Source of the DNA: Apium graveolens
Lineage: Eukaryota; Streptophyta; Magnoliopsida; Apiales; Apiaceae
DNA: 64,000 nt
Direction of reading: 5' to 3'
NCBI RefSeq assembly: GCF_009905375.1
Contig: NC_133653.1
Span: 93,403,994 to 93,467,993 of the forward strand
Shown: in pieces, positions 22,637 to 36,200 of the stretch
Layout: each line of letters opens with the position of its first letter
How positions within the stretch are numbered: position 1 is the stretch's first letter
Notes under the pieces: generated by a model
Told to the model about the DNA's origin: nothing
The model's input: only the letters and a program-made list of their open reading frames with translations
The model's database searches: none
Made by a program: the position numbers and the translations under genes

Positions 22637-25039
22637 ATGAGTAAGAAGGATATTGTTATAAAGATTCCAATCCTAGAAAGAGATAACTATCATCACTGGA
22701 AGGTGAAGATGTATTTACATCTTCTTTCTCAAGATGAAAGCTACATCAACCTCATTGAGAATGGTCCTCACATCCCACACAAGGTGGCAACAGCTGCTAC
22801 TGCAATAGTTACTTTTGGACAGTCTATTCCCAAGCCAAAGGCAGAATGGACTGTTGAAGATATTGAAAAGGTCCACAAGGATAAGAAAGCCATGAACATT
22901 CTGTTTAATGGCCTGGATCAATATATGTTTGACAATGTCATCAACATCCAAACTGCTAAGGAAATTTGGGATACTGTGCAGCTTATCTGTGAAGGCACTG
23001 AGCAAGTTAGAGAAAACAAAATGCAGCTTCTCATTCAACAGTATGAATATTTTCACTTTGAAGGAGAATCATTGAATGATACCTTCAACAGATTTCAGAA
23101 ACTGTTGAATGGATTGAAGCTGTATGGGAGAATTTACCAAGTCAAGGACTCCAATTTAAAATTTCTAAGGTCTCTACCAAAGGAATGGAAGCCTATGACT
23201 ATTTCTCTAAGAAATTCTCAAGATTATAAGGACTTCACACTTGAAAGATTATATGGAATTTTGAAGACATATGAACTTGAGATGGAGCAAGATGAGCTGT
23301 TGGAAAAGGGAAAGAGAAAAGGAGGATAAGTTGCACTTGTAGCTGACAGTGAGAAGGTTGAAGCCAGGAATGAGGAAAAGACAATGCCAAGTCTCAAAAT
23401 TGGCACAAGCAAATCAGAATCAAGCAAGGGTAAAGAGCAAGTAGCTGAGGATGAAGACAATTCCAGTCAGGATGACTCTGATGATATTGATGAACATCTG
23501 GCTTTTCTGTCCAGGAGGTTTGCAAAGATGAAGTTCAGGAAAAATACAAAATTCACTAAGCCAAACAAAAACATGGTGGACAAATCAAAGTTCAAATGTT
23601 ACAACTGTGGCATTAGTGGACACTTTGCAAGTGAGTGTAGGAAGCCAACCTCTGATAAAAAGAAATTTGAGCAAGTTGATTACAAAAAGAAGTATTTTGA
23701 TTTGCTCAAACAAAAGGAAAGAGCTTTTCTCACTCAAGATGATTGGGCAGCAGACGGGGTCAATGAAGATGATGATATGGAATATGTCAACCTAGCCATG
23801 ATGGCTAATTCTGATGAAAATGAAACTAGTTCATCAAGCAACTAGGTAATTACTACTGATCTCTCTCAGCTTTCTAAACATGAATGCAATGAAGCCATAA
23901 ATGATATGTCCAATGAATTATATCATTTGCGTGTTTCCCTTAAATCATTAGCTAAAGAAAACACTAGGATCAAAGAGAATAATGTGTTTTTAAGTGATAG
24001 GAATGCTGTGTTAGAGAATCAGGTAATTGAGCTTGAAAAGATTAAACTTAAATGCTTGACTGTTGAAAGTGAACTAGAAGAAGCTGTTAAGAAAGTAGAA
24101 ATTCTTTCTAAACAGTTAGAAAGTGAGCAAGAGGTAATCAAGGCCTGGAAAACATCTAGGGATGTTAGCGTTCAGATTGCCAAGGTTCAGGGAATTGAAT
24201 CATTCTGTGAGGATGCCTGGAAGAAAAACAAAAAGGAGTTAGAATTAATTGATGGATTGTCAACAGATGTGGAATCAACGGATGATGAAAGTTATCCGTT
24301 GAAGGAAGAAAAGGAGCATCCGTTGAAGGCTCATCAATTAAAATAGGCAAGTAATTTTAAAAATAAAAATCTCAATAAGAAGAATGATTCAACTCTCAAG
24401 AACTTTGTCAAAGAAGGAGCTAGCACATCCAAAGATGTCAGTACGGTGAATATATGACACATGACTTTAGATCAGCTGAAAAATAGGCTTAAGTTGGTTG
24501 AGGATAAGAAGGAAACTAAAAGAAAATCTAAAAGAAATGGGAAGGTAGGGATTAATAAACATAACAATTACACACCTGATAGGTATGCTCCTAGAAAAAG
24601 CTGTGTGCATTGTAAAAGTGTTAATCACCTATCTGATAATTGCAAATCTGTTAAAAATGCTCCCATGTCTTCAAATCCCTCCATGCCTAACATGTCTATG
24701 TCACCTCTGTATGCCATGCCTGTTATGTCTCATCAGAATCCCCATGCACATTTTGCAAACATGCCATATATTAATAATCCTTATTTTACTGCATTTAGTA
24801 TGCCTCAAATGCCATACAATATGCCTATGTGGAATAACATGTTTGCACAATCTATGCCTTATCAAATTCAATCAAATGTGCTAAATGATTCTGTGACTAA
24901 CCCTACACTTCAACCAACCACATCTTAGATCAAGGTTGACCCAAAGTTACCTAAGTCAAAAGATGCAGGAGGAATGAAGTCTAGGAAAAAGACTAACAAG
25001 GCTGGACCCAAGGAAACTTGGGTACCAAAATCAACTTGA
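22637..25039 (+). pseudogene. gag: SIRE-like copia gag, five internal stops
   Basis: Starts at ATG 22637 (MSKKDIVIKIPILERDNYHHWKVKM), 46 bases after the primer site. One frame runs to TGA 25037-25039, about 800 codons, with stops at 23327, 23843, 24344, 24455 and 24926 but no frameshift. Domains: capsid (residues 1-230), an acidic linker, a zinc knuckle CYNCGISGHFASEC (about 23599-23640), a long Glu/Lys coiled coil (23906-24200), a second knuckle CVHCKSVNHLSDNC (about 24602-24643) and a Met/Pro/Asn-rich tail of repeated MP pairs. The coiled coil and tail make it much longer than a simple copia gag. Gag packages the RNA. Confidence 0.92.
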
Positions 25040-25043
25040 TTGA

Positions 25044-28000
25044 TTTTGTTGTGTGCAGGGAAAAAGAAGGAATCTATGGTACTTGGACAGTGGCTGTTCA
25101 AGACACATGACAGGAGATTTTACCCTGCTCACAGAGTTTAAGGAGAGAGCTGGCCCTAGCATAACCTTTAGAGATGACATCAAAGGATTCACTATGGGAT
25201 ATGGCTTGATTTCAAAAGAAAATGTCATCATTGATGAAGTTGCATTGGTTGATGGTCTCAAACACAACTTATTGAGCATCAGTCAACTATGTGACAGAGG
25301 GAATACTGTTTCCTTCAATTCTGAAGCCTGTATTGTCACAAGTAAAAAGGACAATAAAGTGGTTCTAACTGGAGTTAGAAAAGGGAATGTGTACTTAGAT
25401 GACTTCAACTCTACAGATGCAGAATCCATTACTTGTCTTTTCAGCAAAGGAAGTGCAGTTGAAAGTTGGCTATGGCAGAAGAAACTGTCCCATTTGAATT
25501 TCAAGACAATGAATGATCTAGTAAAAAAGGACTTAGTTAGAGGAATGCCTCTAGTGGAATTCACAAGGGATGGACTGTGTGATGCTTTTCAGAAAGGAAA
25601 GCAAAAGAAAGTATCATTCAGTAAGAAGCTTGAATCTGCAATTGATGAACCATTATAACTGCTACACATGGATCTTTTTGGACCAGTCAATGTATTGCCA
25701 ATTTCATGGAAAAGATATTGCCTAGTGATTGTTGATGATTTCTCTAAGTTTTCATGGGTCTATTTTCTTGGATCAAAGGATGAAGCTAGTGAAATCATTA
25801 TCAATCATATCAAGCAAGTCAACAATCATCCTGATTTCAAAGTAAGGAATATTAGGAGTGACAATGGAACTGAGTTCAAGAATTCAACCATGAAGTTGTT
25901 CAGTGAAGAAAATGGGATCATGCATGAGTTCTCAGCTCCAAGGACTCCACAACAAAATGGTGTGGTGGAAAGGAAGAACATATCACTAATTGAAGCTGCA
26001 AGGATAATGCTTGAAGAGTCAAAACTCCCAACTTACTTTTGGGCTGAGGCTGTTAACTGTGCATGTTACACTCAGAATATTTCTCTAATCAATCAGGAAA
26101 AAGGCATGACTCCCTATCAATTATTCAAGAGAAGAAAACCAACTTTAAACTTTCTGCATGTCTTTGGTTGCAAATGTTACATCTTAAGGAATCATTTTGA
26201 TCACAAAGGGAAGTTTGATACAAAGGCTGATGAAGGAATATTTGTTGGCTATTCTGCTAGAAAATCTTATAGGGTCTACAATCTAAGAACCAACATTGTC
26301 ATGAAATCTGTGCATGTTGTGTTTGATGATAAAAAGATTGATGGACTAACAGATGAGGGACATCATGAAGGACTCAAATTTGACAACATTGAGATATATT
26401 GTGATGATAGTGAAGATGAGAATGATGAAGAAGGCATCTCAAGAAGAATTCAGAATCTGCCTTTGGATAATGCACAGAATGCTGCATCCGTTGAAAGTCA
26501 TAATTCAGCTTCCGTTGAAAGAAGCAATGCAACATCCGTTGAAAGACAAAGTGCATCATCCGTAGAAGTTCATAATGAAGCATCCGTTGATCACAGTCTG
26601 TCAACGGATAATCAATTCACTTCATTAGTTGATAGAACTCCCAATTCCTTTCAAAGGATCAGCAACTCAGGGGGAGTTTTAACCAATCAATATTTTATCT
26701 CACATCATGACAATACTGAGGCAACCTCATCTAGAGCTAATCTACCACCTCAAAGGAAATGGACCAAGAATCACCCTTTTGAACTGATCATTAGTGATGC
26801 TTCATCTAAAGTGCAAACTAGAAGGGCTACTCAAGATGAATGTCTGTATAGTAGCTTTCTATCACAGGAGGAACCTAAGAGAGTGGAAGAAGCTCTATTG
26901 GATCCAGATTGGATTTTAGCAATGCAAGAGGAGCTAAACCAATTTGAAAGGAACAAAGTATGGAAGCTGGTACCCAAGCCAAAGAACAAGAGTTCTATTG
27001 ACACAAAATGGGTATTCAGAAACAAGATGGATGAAAATGGTATTGTCATAAGGAATAAAGCCAGATTGGTTGCTAAAGGCTATTCTCAACAAGAAGGAAT
27101 AGATTTTGATGAAACATTTTCTCCAGTTGCCAAACTTGAGGCCATCAGAATCTTTCTAGCCTATGCAGCCCATGCCAATTTCAAAGTCTATCAAATAGAT
27201 GTCAAGAGTGCATTTCTAAATGGGGAATTGGAGGAAGAAGTTTATGTAAACCAACCTCCAGGATTTGAAGATCCAAACTTTCCAGACTATGTGTATTATC
27301 TGTTGAAAGCACTCTATGGACTAAAGCAAGCACCTAGAGCCTGGTATGAGACTTTGTCAAAATTCCTTCTAGATAATCACTTCACAAGAGGTACTGTTGA
27401 CAAAACTCTCTTCTTTAGAAATCTTAATGGCTCTAAAATACTTGTTCAAATTTATGTAGATGATATTATATTTGGATCTACTGATGATAAGCTTTGTAAA
27501 AAGTTTGCTAAGTTAATGCAAAGTAAATATGAAATGAGCATGATGGGAGAGCTAACTTATTTTCTTGGTTTACAAGTTAAACAAGTTAGTGGTGGAATTT
27601 TCATTAGTCAAACTAAATACATTTATGATCTTTTAAAGAAGTTTGACTTAATGGATTGTTCATCTGCAAAAACTCCCATGGCCACTACCACCAAGCTTGA
27701 ATTAAACAAGGCTGAAAAGTCTGTGGATATTTCAAGTTATAGAGGCATGGTTGGCTCACTTTTATATTTAACTGCTAGTAGACCTGATATAATGTTTTCT
27801 ACATGTCTCTGCGCTAGATTTCAAGCTGACCCTAAAGAATCTCACTTAGTGGCTATTAAAATAATCTTCAGATATCTCAAAGGGACTCCAAATCTAGGAA
27901 TTTGGTACCCTAGAGAGTCTGGTTTTGATCTAATTGGCTACTCAGATACAGATTATGCAGGCTGTAAAATAGACAGGAAAAGCACAACTGGCACCTGTCA

Positions 28001-28264
28001 ATTTCTAGGGAACAAGCTTGTGTCATGGTTCAGCAAGAAGCAAAATTCTGTTTCTACATCAACAGCTGAAGCTGAGTACATTGCTGCTGGTAGTTGCTGT
28101 GCACAGATACTATGGATGAGGAATCAACTATTTGACTATGGTTTGACTGTTGACAAAATTCCTATATTCCGTGACAACACAAGTGCCATTGCCATTACTG
28201 AAGATCCAGTGCAGCACTCAAGAACCAAGCACATTGACATCAAGTACAATTTCATTAGGGAACA
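25044..28264 (+). pseudogene. pol: SIRE-like copia pol: protease, integrase, RT, RNase H part
   Basis: The open frame begins after a stop at 25041-25043 and is shifted relative to gag. Protease motif YLDSGCSRHMTGD; GAG-pre-integrase LKHNLLSISQLCDRG and WLWQKKLSHLNF; one stop at 25656-25658; integrase core with [15 protein letters not shown] and [10 protein letters not shown] (Asp, Asp, Glu all present); a linker with SVE repeats (26485-26610); RT with [11 protein letters not shown] and YVDDIIFGS; RNase H with [18 protein letters not shown] and RDNTSAIAI. It is cut at 28265 by the 14-kb element; the rest is at 42278-42410. The apparent continuation to 28352 is foreign LTR sequence. Confidence 0.93.
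26485..26610 (+). repeat. motif-encoded peptide repeat in pol linker
   Basis: Six sites at about 22-24 base spacing, mainly the reverse motif (atccgttgaa), encode repeated A/S-SVE or SVD units between integrase and RT. The last, caacggat, is in forward orientation. Same DNA motif as in the LTR array. Confidence 0.88.
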
Positions 28265-31200
28265 TGTAACACCCCCAGATCCGGGGTCGGGGATCCGGGT
28301 CGTCACGGTCTTTCTTTCCACAATATCACTTCACTTAATTAATAATGAATAACCCTATGCTGTGACCCCACACTAACACACACCACAACCCGTTATAGTC
28401 TCAGAGATGAAATTTAAATAAGTACAAGTCTTTGAATCCACAATTTAAAAGTTATTACAACCCAAAATGATTAGTTGATAAATTTACAGTTAATTGCCAT
28501 TATCTGCCACAAGTTATAATTATACATAATTGATTCTCAAAAGTAGATGGTCTGATCTATAATAGATCTACCTCTGCAGCTATAGCAGCTACAACATCAA
28601 CGGGAAGACGCGGGACGCTTCCCACGCGCTTGCGCTGGGTCAGCTGGAGTCTGGCCATCTTTCCTAACTGTTGTTGTGTGATGAAGAAATAAAGCAAGGG
28701 TGAGCAGCAAGCCCACCAAAATAATATGTATAATGATTTACAATATATGAGCCTACTCATAATACTCATAAAAGTCTTGGTCAAAAGAAATGAACCAAGT
28801 TTGATATCTTAATGCGATGAAGTCGCAAAATATTCAGTATATATACATATATACTTTTCAAAATATTGGAAGTCCTCTTCCATGCATAATATACACAAAG
28901 TCCCAGTGTATAACTGTATAAAAAAATATCGTTGCAAGGTGATCTCATATATCTAACCTTGTCTCAACGTTTTTCTGAAAATCTTTGTCATTCATAAGAC
29001 AATTATTAATTAGATATAAGTTTAAAAGATGAGGTTACCAAACACCCCAATATACTTATATCTTTCCCAATACTACTTGAACTACCACCGTTCAAGTTAT
29101 AATCAGTTTCAAAGGTTCATCACATAGATGAGACTACAAGACAAGATTTGAATATATTCAATCTTTGAATATCATTATAAATAATGAAGTTACGAGATAC
29201 TTCATTAAGTCCCGATATATAAATATATTCATATATATCTCCCATACATTTCCTGAAAACCTCTGTCATGTAAAGTATGAACAGAGTTGCAATATCCAAT
29301 GAATTTGGAAGGAAAAGAATTTTGGCATAAACCAGATATCTTGCTGATCAGGCAAAGATACCAATAAGTAACCTTTTCTACTAGTAGATGGATGAATCCC
29401 CCACCGGTCATCACCCTGGCCACATAAGGACCTTGTGCTGGACCGCCATCCGGCCTCTTACGCGTTGATGGACTGCCACCTAGCCACTTACACATTGATA
29501 GACCGTACCCCGGCCTGTCGCTTATGCCGACTCAATTAGATGGGCTTACTTCCCGAACATTGGGCAAGTAATCAATTCATTTACCAAAACTGCAACCTCG
29601 TTGCGAATATAAAACACACCACAGAGCCGGATTCCCCAGGTTTTGAGCGAGTATTTAAATCCCCTTAAAAAGGAAGATCTTAAATATAAAAATGAGTTTT
29701 GGGATCCGCTCTAACTTTTAAAAATCATTTTGAAGACTCGAAAATACTTTAAAGAGTGTTTGGAGTAAAGCTGATTTAATGAAGTAAATCAGTCCCCATA
29801 TATTAGAAAATATCTGAATATTATTATTTAAATAATATTCCCATAAAGAATAATCTTTATAAAAATAATTGAAGTAGAAGTATTAAAACTTATACTTGAA
29901 ATAAACATTAAATAACCAAAGATATACTTATATGAAAGTATCATCTTTATTTGAATAATCGAAAATAAGTTTGATTATTGAACCCTTATTCTTTAATAAA
30001 ATAAAGAATATATTTCAGTAATAAGCGGAGTCATAATACCTCGAATGAATATTATAAATAATATTCATTAAATAAAATAAAGGAGTCATACATCCTCAAA
30101 TGAATATTCAAATAATATTCAATAATTAAAATAAAAGGAGTCATAAGTCCTCGAATGAATATTCAAAATAATATTCATTTAATAAAATAAAAGGAGTCAT
30201 AAGTCCTCGAATGAATATTCAAAATAATATTCATTTAATAAAATAAAAGGAGTCATACGCCTTCGAATAATATTCGAAATAATATTCAATAATAAAATAA
30301 AGTTAAAGTTATCGAATAAACCTTATTCGATTAATAGTTTTGAAAACTATGACCATATATATATATAAGTATATATATATATATATATTTATATCCATAT
30401 ATACAAAATCTACTCGGGATCCTCGACTCCCGGTTTTAGAAAATATTTTCACCTTTGGGTCCCTGTACTAAGGGTATATGCAAATTACCGCTATCCTCTA
30501 GCATAGGTATTATCAACTGAATCAACAGATATATATGGAAAGAATACGAAACAGGCATGCATATATATATATATACCATAGTAGCATGCTTCATTATATT
30601 GCAACATTTGCTAATTAACCAACATGCATCTATCACAAGATAATGCAAATACATATATTCATCACAACAACAGTTATAACGGGTAGAAAACTTGCCTGAG
30701 CGACTTGGGGTGATAAAAGGCTCGGGACGAGTCTGGTAACCTATAAACAACAAGTAAGTTGGAATTAAACCAAAATCACTTGTAAATCTATACTTTAACT
30801 AACTTAGACTCTAACGCTTGTTTTGCGCTCACTGATTCGCTTAAGTCACTCGGGTACCCTCGGCTCCACCATTTTTAATAATTTAACCTTTACGAGTTTT
30901 AAAGCGATTCCTTCGCGAGTGTCTTACCAACTGCCTAAAACACTTACCATAAATGTTTCATACATTAATTAACCCTTTTTGGTCTTTAACCTATGTTTCA
31001 AAGTAAGGCGAGGGGAAAAGTTTCGTTTGCGAAACGCCGTTACTTGAAACGGTCGTTTCTCCTAAACCGTGCATCGGAATCGAACGAACTACATATCAAA
31101 ACGAAGCTCGTAACATGAGTTATCTAAACATGGCAGTGGTCATAATCTAGCAGGGGGTTCTCGGGTCCTAATGCTATGCACAAAAACAGTCCAAAGAAAA

Positions 31201-32485
31201 TCGGACGTTACGACAGCTATGTTTACGCGATTTCCCAATTTTAAACCATTCAAAACCATCCCAAATCAACCTCAAATCCAACATACAACCAACATCCATC
31301 CTTTTCACATCATAACAACCCCAACCAATTCAATTTAATCATTCATACTTATGCCTAAGCTTAACTTTAATCATACTTAAGTTCTTTTAATCAAAACAAC
31401 AACATTTACCAATCCAACAACATCCCAAAACTCACTAATCTCTACATACACAACCATCAAGCCTCTCATGAACTAAAATACTCATATTATGCTCTTATCA
31501 TTCAATAACAAAGCTTGGTTAAGAGATTATACCTTCCTTGAAGCTTTTTAACACAACACAAGAGCTTTGAATGCCTAAAGAACCTTGATCCTTGCTTGTA
31601 TCACCTTAATCTCTCATAAAAATTCAAGAAAACTAAAGTTATTTCTTGAAGGTTACTATTCACCATCTTCTTCCTTGATTTATAGAAAAAGATTGGCTTG
31701 GAATTAGAAGCTTAAACTTATAGGAAGTATGTAACTATCCATGGGGAAGCTTAGATAATTACCTTGCTAAATAGTAAGTGGTGGAGCTTGGATCTTCAAA
31801 TTTTAAGAAAGAAGCCGAGAGTTAGCTTGGGAAGAAAGAGGTTTTTGTGTTTTGCTTGATGAAAATGAAATGATTTGCTTGGTTGGTTGATTTTTTGTGT
31901 TGTTTTTGGTTAATGACTTAATTAACCTTGATTTTGTGTGGTTATAATTCAACCACACTTCCTTCCCTTCTATGTCATGCTTGTGTCATCCTCATGATGT
32001 CATCCTCCCCTCCTTGTCCTCTTCTCATTGGTTGGATGACATCACCCCCACTAATCCCTTTGATTAGCTTTTAATTGTTTGCCTAATGACCGCTGATCTG
32101 TTATACGGTTCGCTTAACTTTCGTTTTCGTTTATCGTTCGAGGGATCATACCCGGGATCTTATTACTTAGGTTCCCTTAACCTTTCTCAATACATTAAAT
32201 TCCTTTTTATGATCCTCTATTATAATCCTTTAATTTAAATCCTTTTATCCTGTTACCTTATACTCAATTCTTTCCGTATCTATTGGATTTCCGGGAAAAA
32301 TCAAAGTGTTCGGAATTGGATTCTGACGATCTTTACATACACTTATATACCATATAGAGTACTAATAAAATCTCTGAATATCCATAACAGAACCCCTACA
32401 TAGTGTGGCATGAAAAGTTTTCTCGTTCAGCAAAAACACTATTCATAAGGGTTTCAAAAATTACCCAAAAATTGGGGTTATTACA
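28265..32485 (-). repeat. 3' LTR of the 14-kb element, 4221 bp
   Basis: Starts tgtaacaccc and ends ggttattaca. It is almost identical to 38055-42272 and related to the solo LTR at 3643-7578. Inside are a gccacttac-type short tandem (29447-29525), a five-unit 56-bp array (30021-30302) and an (at)n tract (30354-30400). The 88-codon minus-strand frame at 29229-29495 is listed as a finding. I see no other gene. Confidence 0.95.
30021..30302. repeat. tandem 56-bp repeat, five units
   Basis: Units start (gc)ggagtcata, continue aagtcctcgaatgaatattc and end with an aataatattcatt half that pairs with it. Units 3 and 4 are nearly identical; 1, 2 and 5 are diverged. Confidence 0.92.
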
Positions 32486-32510
32486 GTCTCCCCTCCTTAA
32501 AAGGATTCCG
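32486..32510 (-). other. polypurine tract of the 14-kb element
   Basis: The minus strand reads ccttttaaggaggggagac directly before the LTR start tgtaataacccc, as expected for plus-strand priming. Confidence 0.75.
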
Positions 32511-33260
32511 TCCCGGAATCAGATAGAAATGAATAGGGATACTTTCTTAGTATTGCACTTTCTAACTCTCAAGTCAATTTTCCCACATTGTGGTTCTACC
32601 ATCAAACTCTTACTAGTTTGATAACCCTTCTCCTAAGCACTCGTTCCTTCTTAATCTATACCCTTCCTGGTTGGTCCATATAGGTTACGTCTGGTTGCAT
32701 GTCTATGCGCTCATATGCCCCTATTTGACTGGCATCCGAATTACACTTCCTTAACATTGATACGTGGAACACGTTATGAACTTGCTAAAGGTTCGGGGGT
32801 AGGGCTAGCTCATATGCTAACTTCCCAACGTCTTAATATATCCAAGGGTCCAACAAATTGTAGACTTAGCTTTCCTTTCTTTCCGAATCTCATCAATCCT
32901 TTCCAAGGGTTTCCAAGGGGATACCTTTAACAACACTAGGTCCCCTACTTCCTATTCTTTGTCCTTTCGTGTCAAATCAACATACTTCTTATGTCCATCT
33001 TGGGTTACTACCAGCCGTCCTCTGATTAGATCTATTATATCCTTGATCCTTTGGACTACTGCGGGTCCGAGCATCTTGCGCTCTACAACTTCATCCTAAC
33101 ATAAGGGAGATCGACATTGTCTTCCCTCAAGGATCTCATAAGGCGATATCTCAATACTGACATATGATCTATTGTCGTAAGAAAACTCAATCCGCGTTAT
33201 GTGATCATTCCAATTTCTTTCAAGTCTATTGCACAGACTCTCATTATAGCTTCTAGCATT
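32511..33260 (-). pseudogene. integrase C-terminal remnant, decayed
   Basis: No long frame survives, but the DNA lines up in order with the Tekay integrase at 51240-51960: the 'gatacgtg-aacac-tt' stretch, the 'tttcctttctttcc-aatc' stretch and the 'gggagatcga' stretch. The order matches the C-terminal domain back to the catalytic core. The many stops and shifts mean it has long been non-coding. Confidence 0.7.
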
Positions 33261-36200
33261 ATAGCTTTTGCTTCTTAATACCCATTCTTTTCCAGTTCGT
33301 AATCGCTATTACCTTCCGTTCCTAATATTATACTGGTTATACTTTTGCTCGCTAGCGTTCTATAACCTTTTAATAACCACGTCAACCTTAGTATTACGAA
33401 TGTGTTTCCATTCCGAATGCTACCACAACTTTATTACTCTTTTTTTTTTCAGCTGTTTCTATTTCCCAAAGTTGATCAATCATATAGAAGTAAAGGAATT
33501 TGTTGAGAGATCACTATGATCATGAACACTTGTTATATCGCATAGTTAGTACAGAAGGTGGCCAGCCTTTAGTACTTGACAAGCAATTAAACAATAGATG
33601 GTATCCTACTAGGCTTCTATCACACAGATAGATAGTCATTCGGCAATACCTCCCCTTTCTGGAAGGGTTGTTCTTCTCAGCTTACATGAAATGAAAAGAA
33701 GAGAAAAGAACGAATTGAAGAGAATTGTATATATGAAAAATATACTGCCACAAAATATCTGGCTTGGAACTTACCTCTGAGCTATAGAGGTTTGTCATAG
33801 GAGAACAAAACATAAACGTATTTATATCAGCATCAAGTATTATAGCATCGTATTTCCCATGCCTAAATATTTTCGCCATTCCGTCCATCATTCTATGGAC
33901 CCATGCTCTTCCTCGAGCTTATACATAATCACCTTTGAAACTCCTTCGACATCGAAAATCGAATCTGGGACCTCCTTCTATATATCACCGTTACTCGGAT
34001 TCTATGCTTGCACTGCAACCTTCCTCGTATAGTAATACGACTCTCTATTGATAAGAAAGAATAAATATTCAATAGGTAGATACTCTACTTAATTAGTCTA
34101 TCAATGATAACTTATACACTACCACGACCCGATTAGTGGTACTCAATCTCAACACCCATTCCAATACAACTCTCACGGTTGTAATCAACTCATTACTCGC
34201 AGAATCATTGCTGCCTTACTATGGTCCACCACTGACCTACTGTAGTCATTCATTTTCCATGAAGTCTTAATAGCTAACCATACGGAGTCCATACATCTCG
34301 TATCTAATTCTCTTAAGGAGTTAACATAACCACCAATCACAATTCATGAAGAACACTCCAAACTCTGACGTACTTTCATGACATGAAGCAGATAAAAGTG
34401 CAGAAGAGTTTCAATCAAAGCAACGATAGCAGGTTAATACCATTCTTAATCATACGCCTTAAATAGAAGACTTAACTCAAAGGTTCGTCTAGTCCTTTTT
34501 GAAACATGGTCCTGGCTTATCTCAAGATAGGACCTTCTAAGATAGATAGCCCGTTCATGGCGATTACACGAATTAAACCTTTACCAACTACTATTACGGT
34601 TGGGTATTGCACAGTCATCAGAAGGAATGTCAATCATCTAAACCATAATTCAACCTTCACATTTTTAACCATCATCACTGTATTCTTTTGGCACACGCGC
34701 CTATAATTATCCTCTTACCTTTAAAGTGTCGTCCACCTCTTTGGCCTTTCCTGATAGTAAAATTTCCTTACAGTCAATGTCATTTTAACCACCTCCAAAT
34801 AAATTTTCTACCTTATTTCCGATCACTTCTTGAGTGAAGATGTTTTCCTTAAAATCAGATGGGAAAAAGAAAAAGAAAAAAAAAATATCACCATTTTCCA
34901 TAAGTTATTGCCTCAGTCTTTAGAGGTTAATCACTGTCATGACTGACTCTCAATTATACTTAGAGCATCTTCTATCTTAAGTCCTAATTGCCCTGAACAA
35001 TTTCGACCATTACTGGTTCGATCCATATCTTCTCGTGGTTTAACACGTGCCTCACTTGGCATCAATATAATTACGTCATATTTCCTTTATCAACATTTCT
35101 ATTCTTGAGAATTTTGAATATTACCTTTTTCCTTATAAAACCTCTAGGGTTATCCTTGAATCGTTCCTCCTGTATTCCTTAGATACAGGGCATATCAAAA
35201 TACCATTTACTACTACTAGAACCATTGTCTATATACTTCTGAAAAAAATTCTCCACTGATTCTTAAAGGTTGTTATTACCTTAATCCTTTCCAATTCATC
35301 CTGTCAAAACTCATACTGTCCCTATTAAGGGTGAAATGCCAACCTTTATGCATTCCCCTAGGATTCATTTTAAGTTACCGATGTTCTATTCTTAATTCCA
35401 CCTTTTAAAAAGGTACATGCATCCTTCCATGGATAAATCAAGTCATATATCCTTGATAGATTATCTTATTCATCATTCCCACCTCGATAGTCTATACCTA
35501 ACTTCATAATAGCATCCTTATTCAAATTGAGGTCAATCCATATGGCCTCCAAAAGATAACAATGGTCATCCGCTTTTCTTTCCTGATTTGGTAATGATAA
35601 CATGGATGTTCTAGAAGATATTGGTCATGTTCAACGTGAACCTCTTCTTAATAATTCCTTATTTACTTTTGTTGTTTATCTCAACAGTCATCTCAATGTT
35701 GGGATATCTTTCATACCTGGCGTCTCCCTTTCTGGGTATCAAGCCACCGGTCTTACATTTCCCATTCTTGAAGGTCACTTCCTTCATCCAATTTTCTTAA
35801 TTTTTTACTTTCTTGTCTCCTCAGTCTATCCGCGTCTCATTATTTATCCTTCGAATTAGCTCAAGGTTTCCTCGAATCCTCCCAACTTAAAGGGGATAAA
35901 ATATACATAACTCTTATGCCTTCAACCATCAATTTTAACTCATGGTGAATCACCCTCATCCTGACGATTACATACTCTTCTATTTCTATTTCTACGAGTC
36001 TTTAGGGTTTCCTCATACCCAACTCCCTTATCATTCCTCAAACTCTCTTGCCTTTATATTCCTTTCTCTTATCGTTCTTTTATGAACCAACACAACATAA
36101 GCATTGATTTCAAACATCCCGTCATTCTGGATTCGTGTCTTCAGAATGAATCTTGATAACTTTTACAACTTAGATTCATAATTCATCATACTCGTCTGCC

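Noticed and set aside
28265..28352. Apparent C-terminal extension of the copia pol ORF
   Set aside because: This is read-through into the inserted LTR; the true pol end is at 42278-42410.
35008..35020. ggttcgatcc, similar to a tRNA T-arm box
   Set aside because: No anticodon or acceptor stem can be formed around it, and the spacing of the box is one base short.
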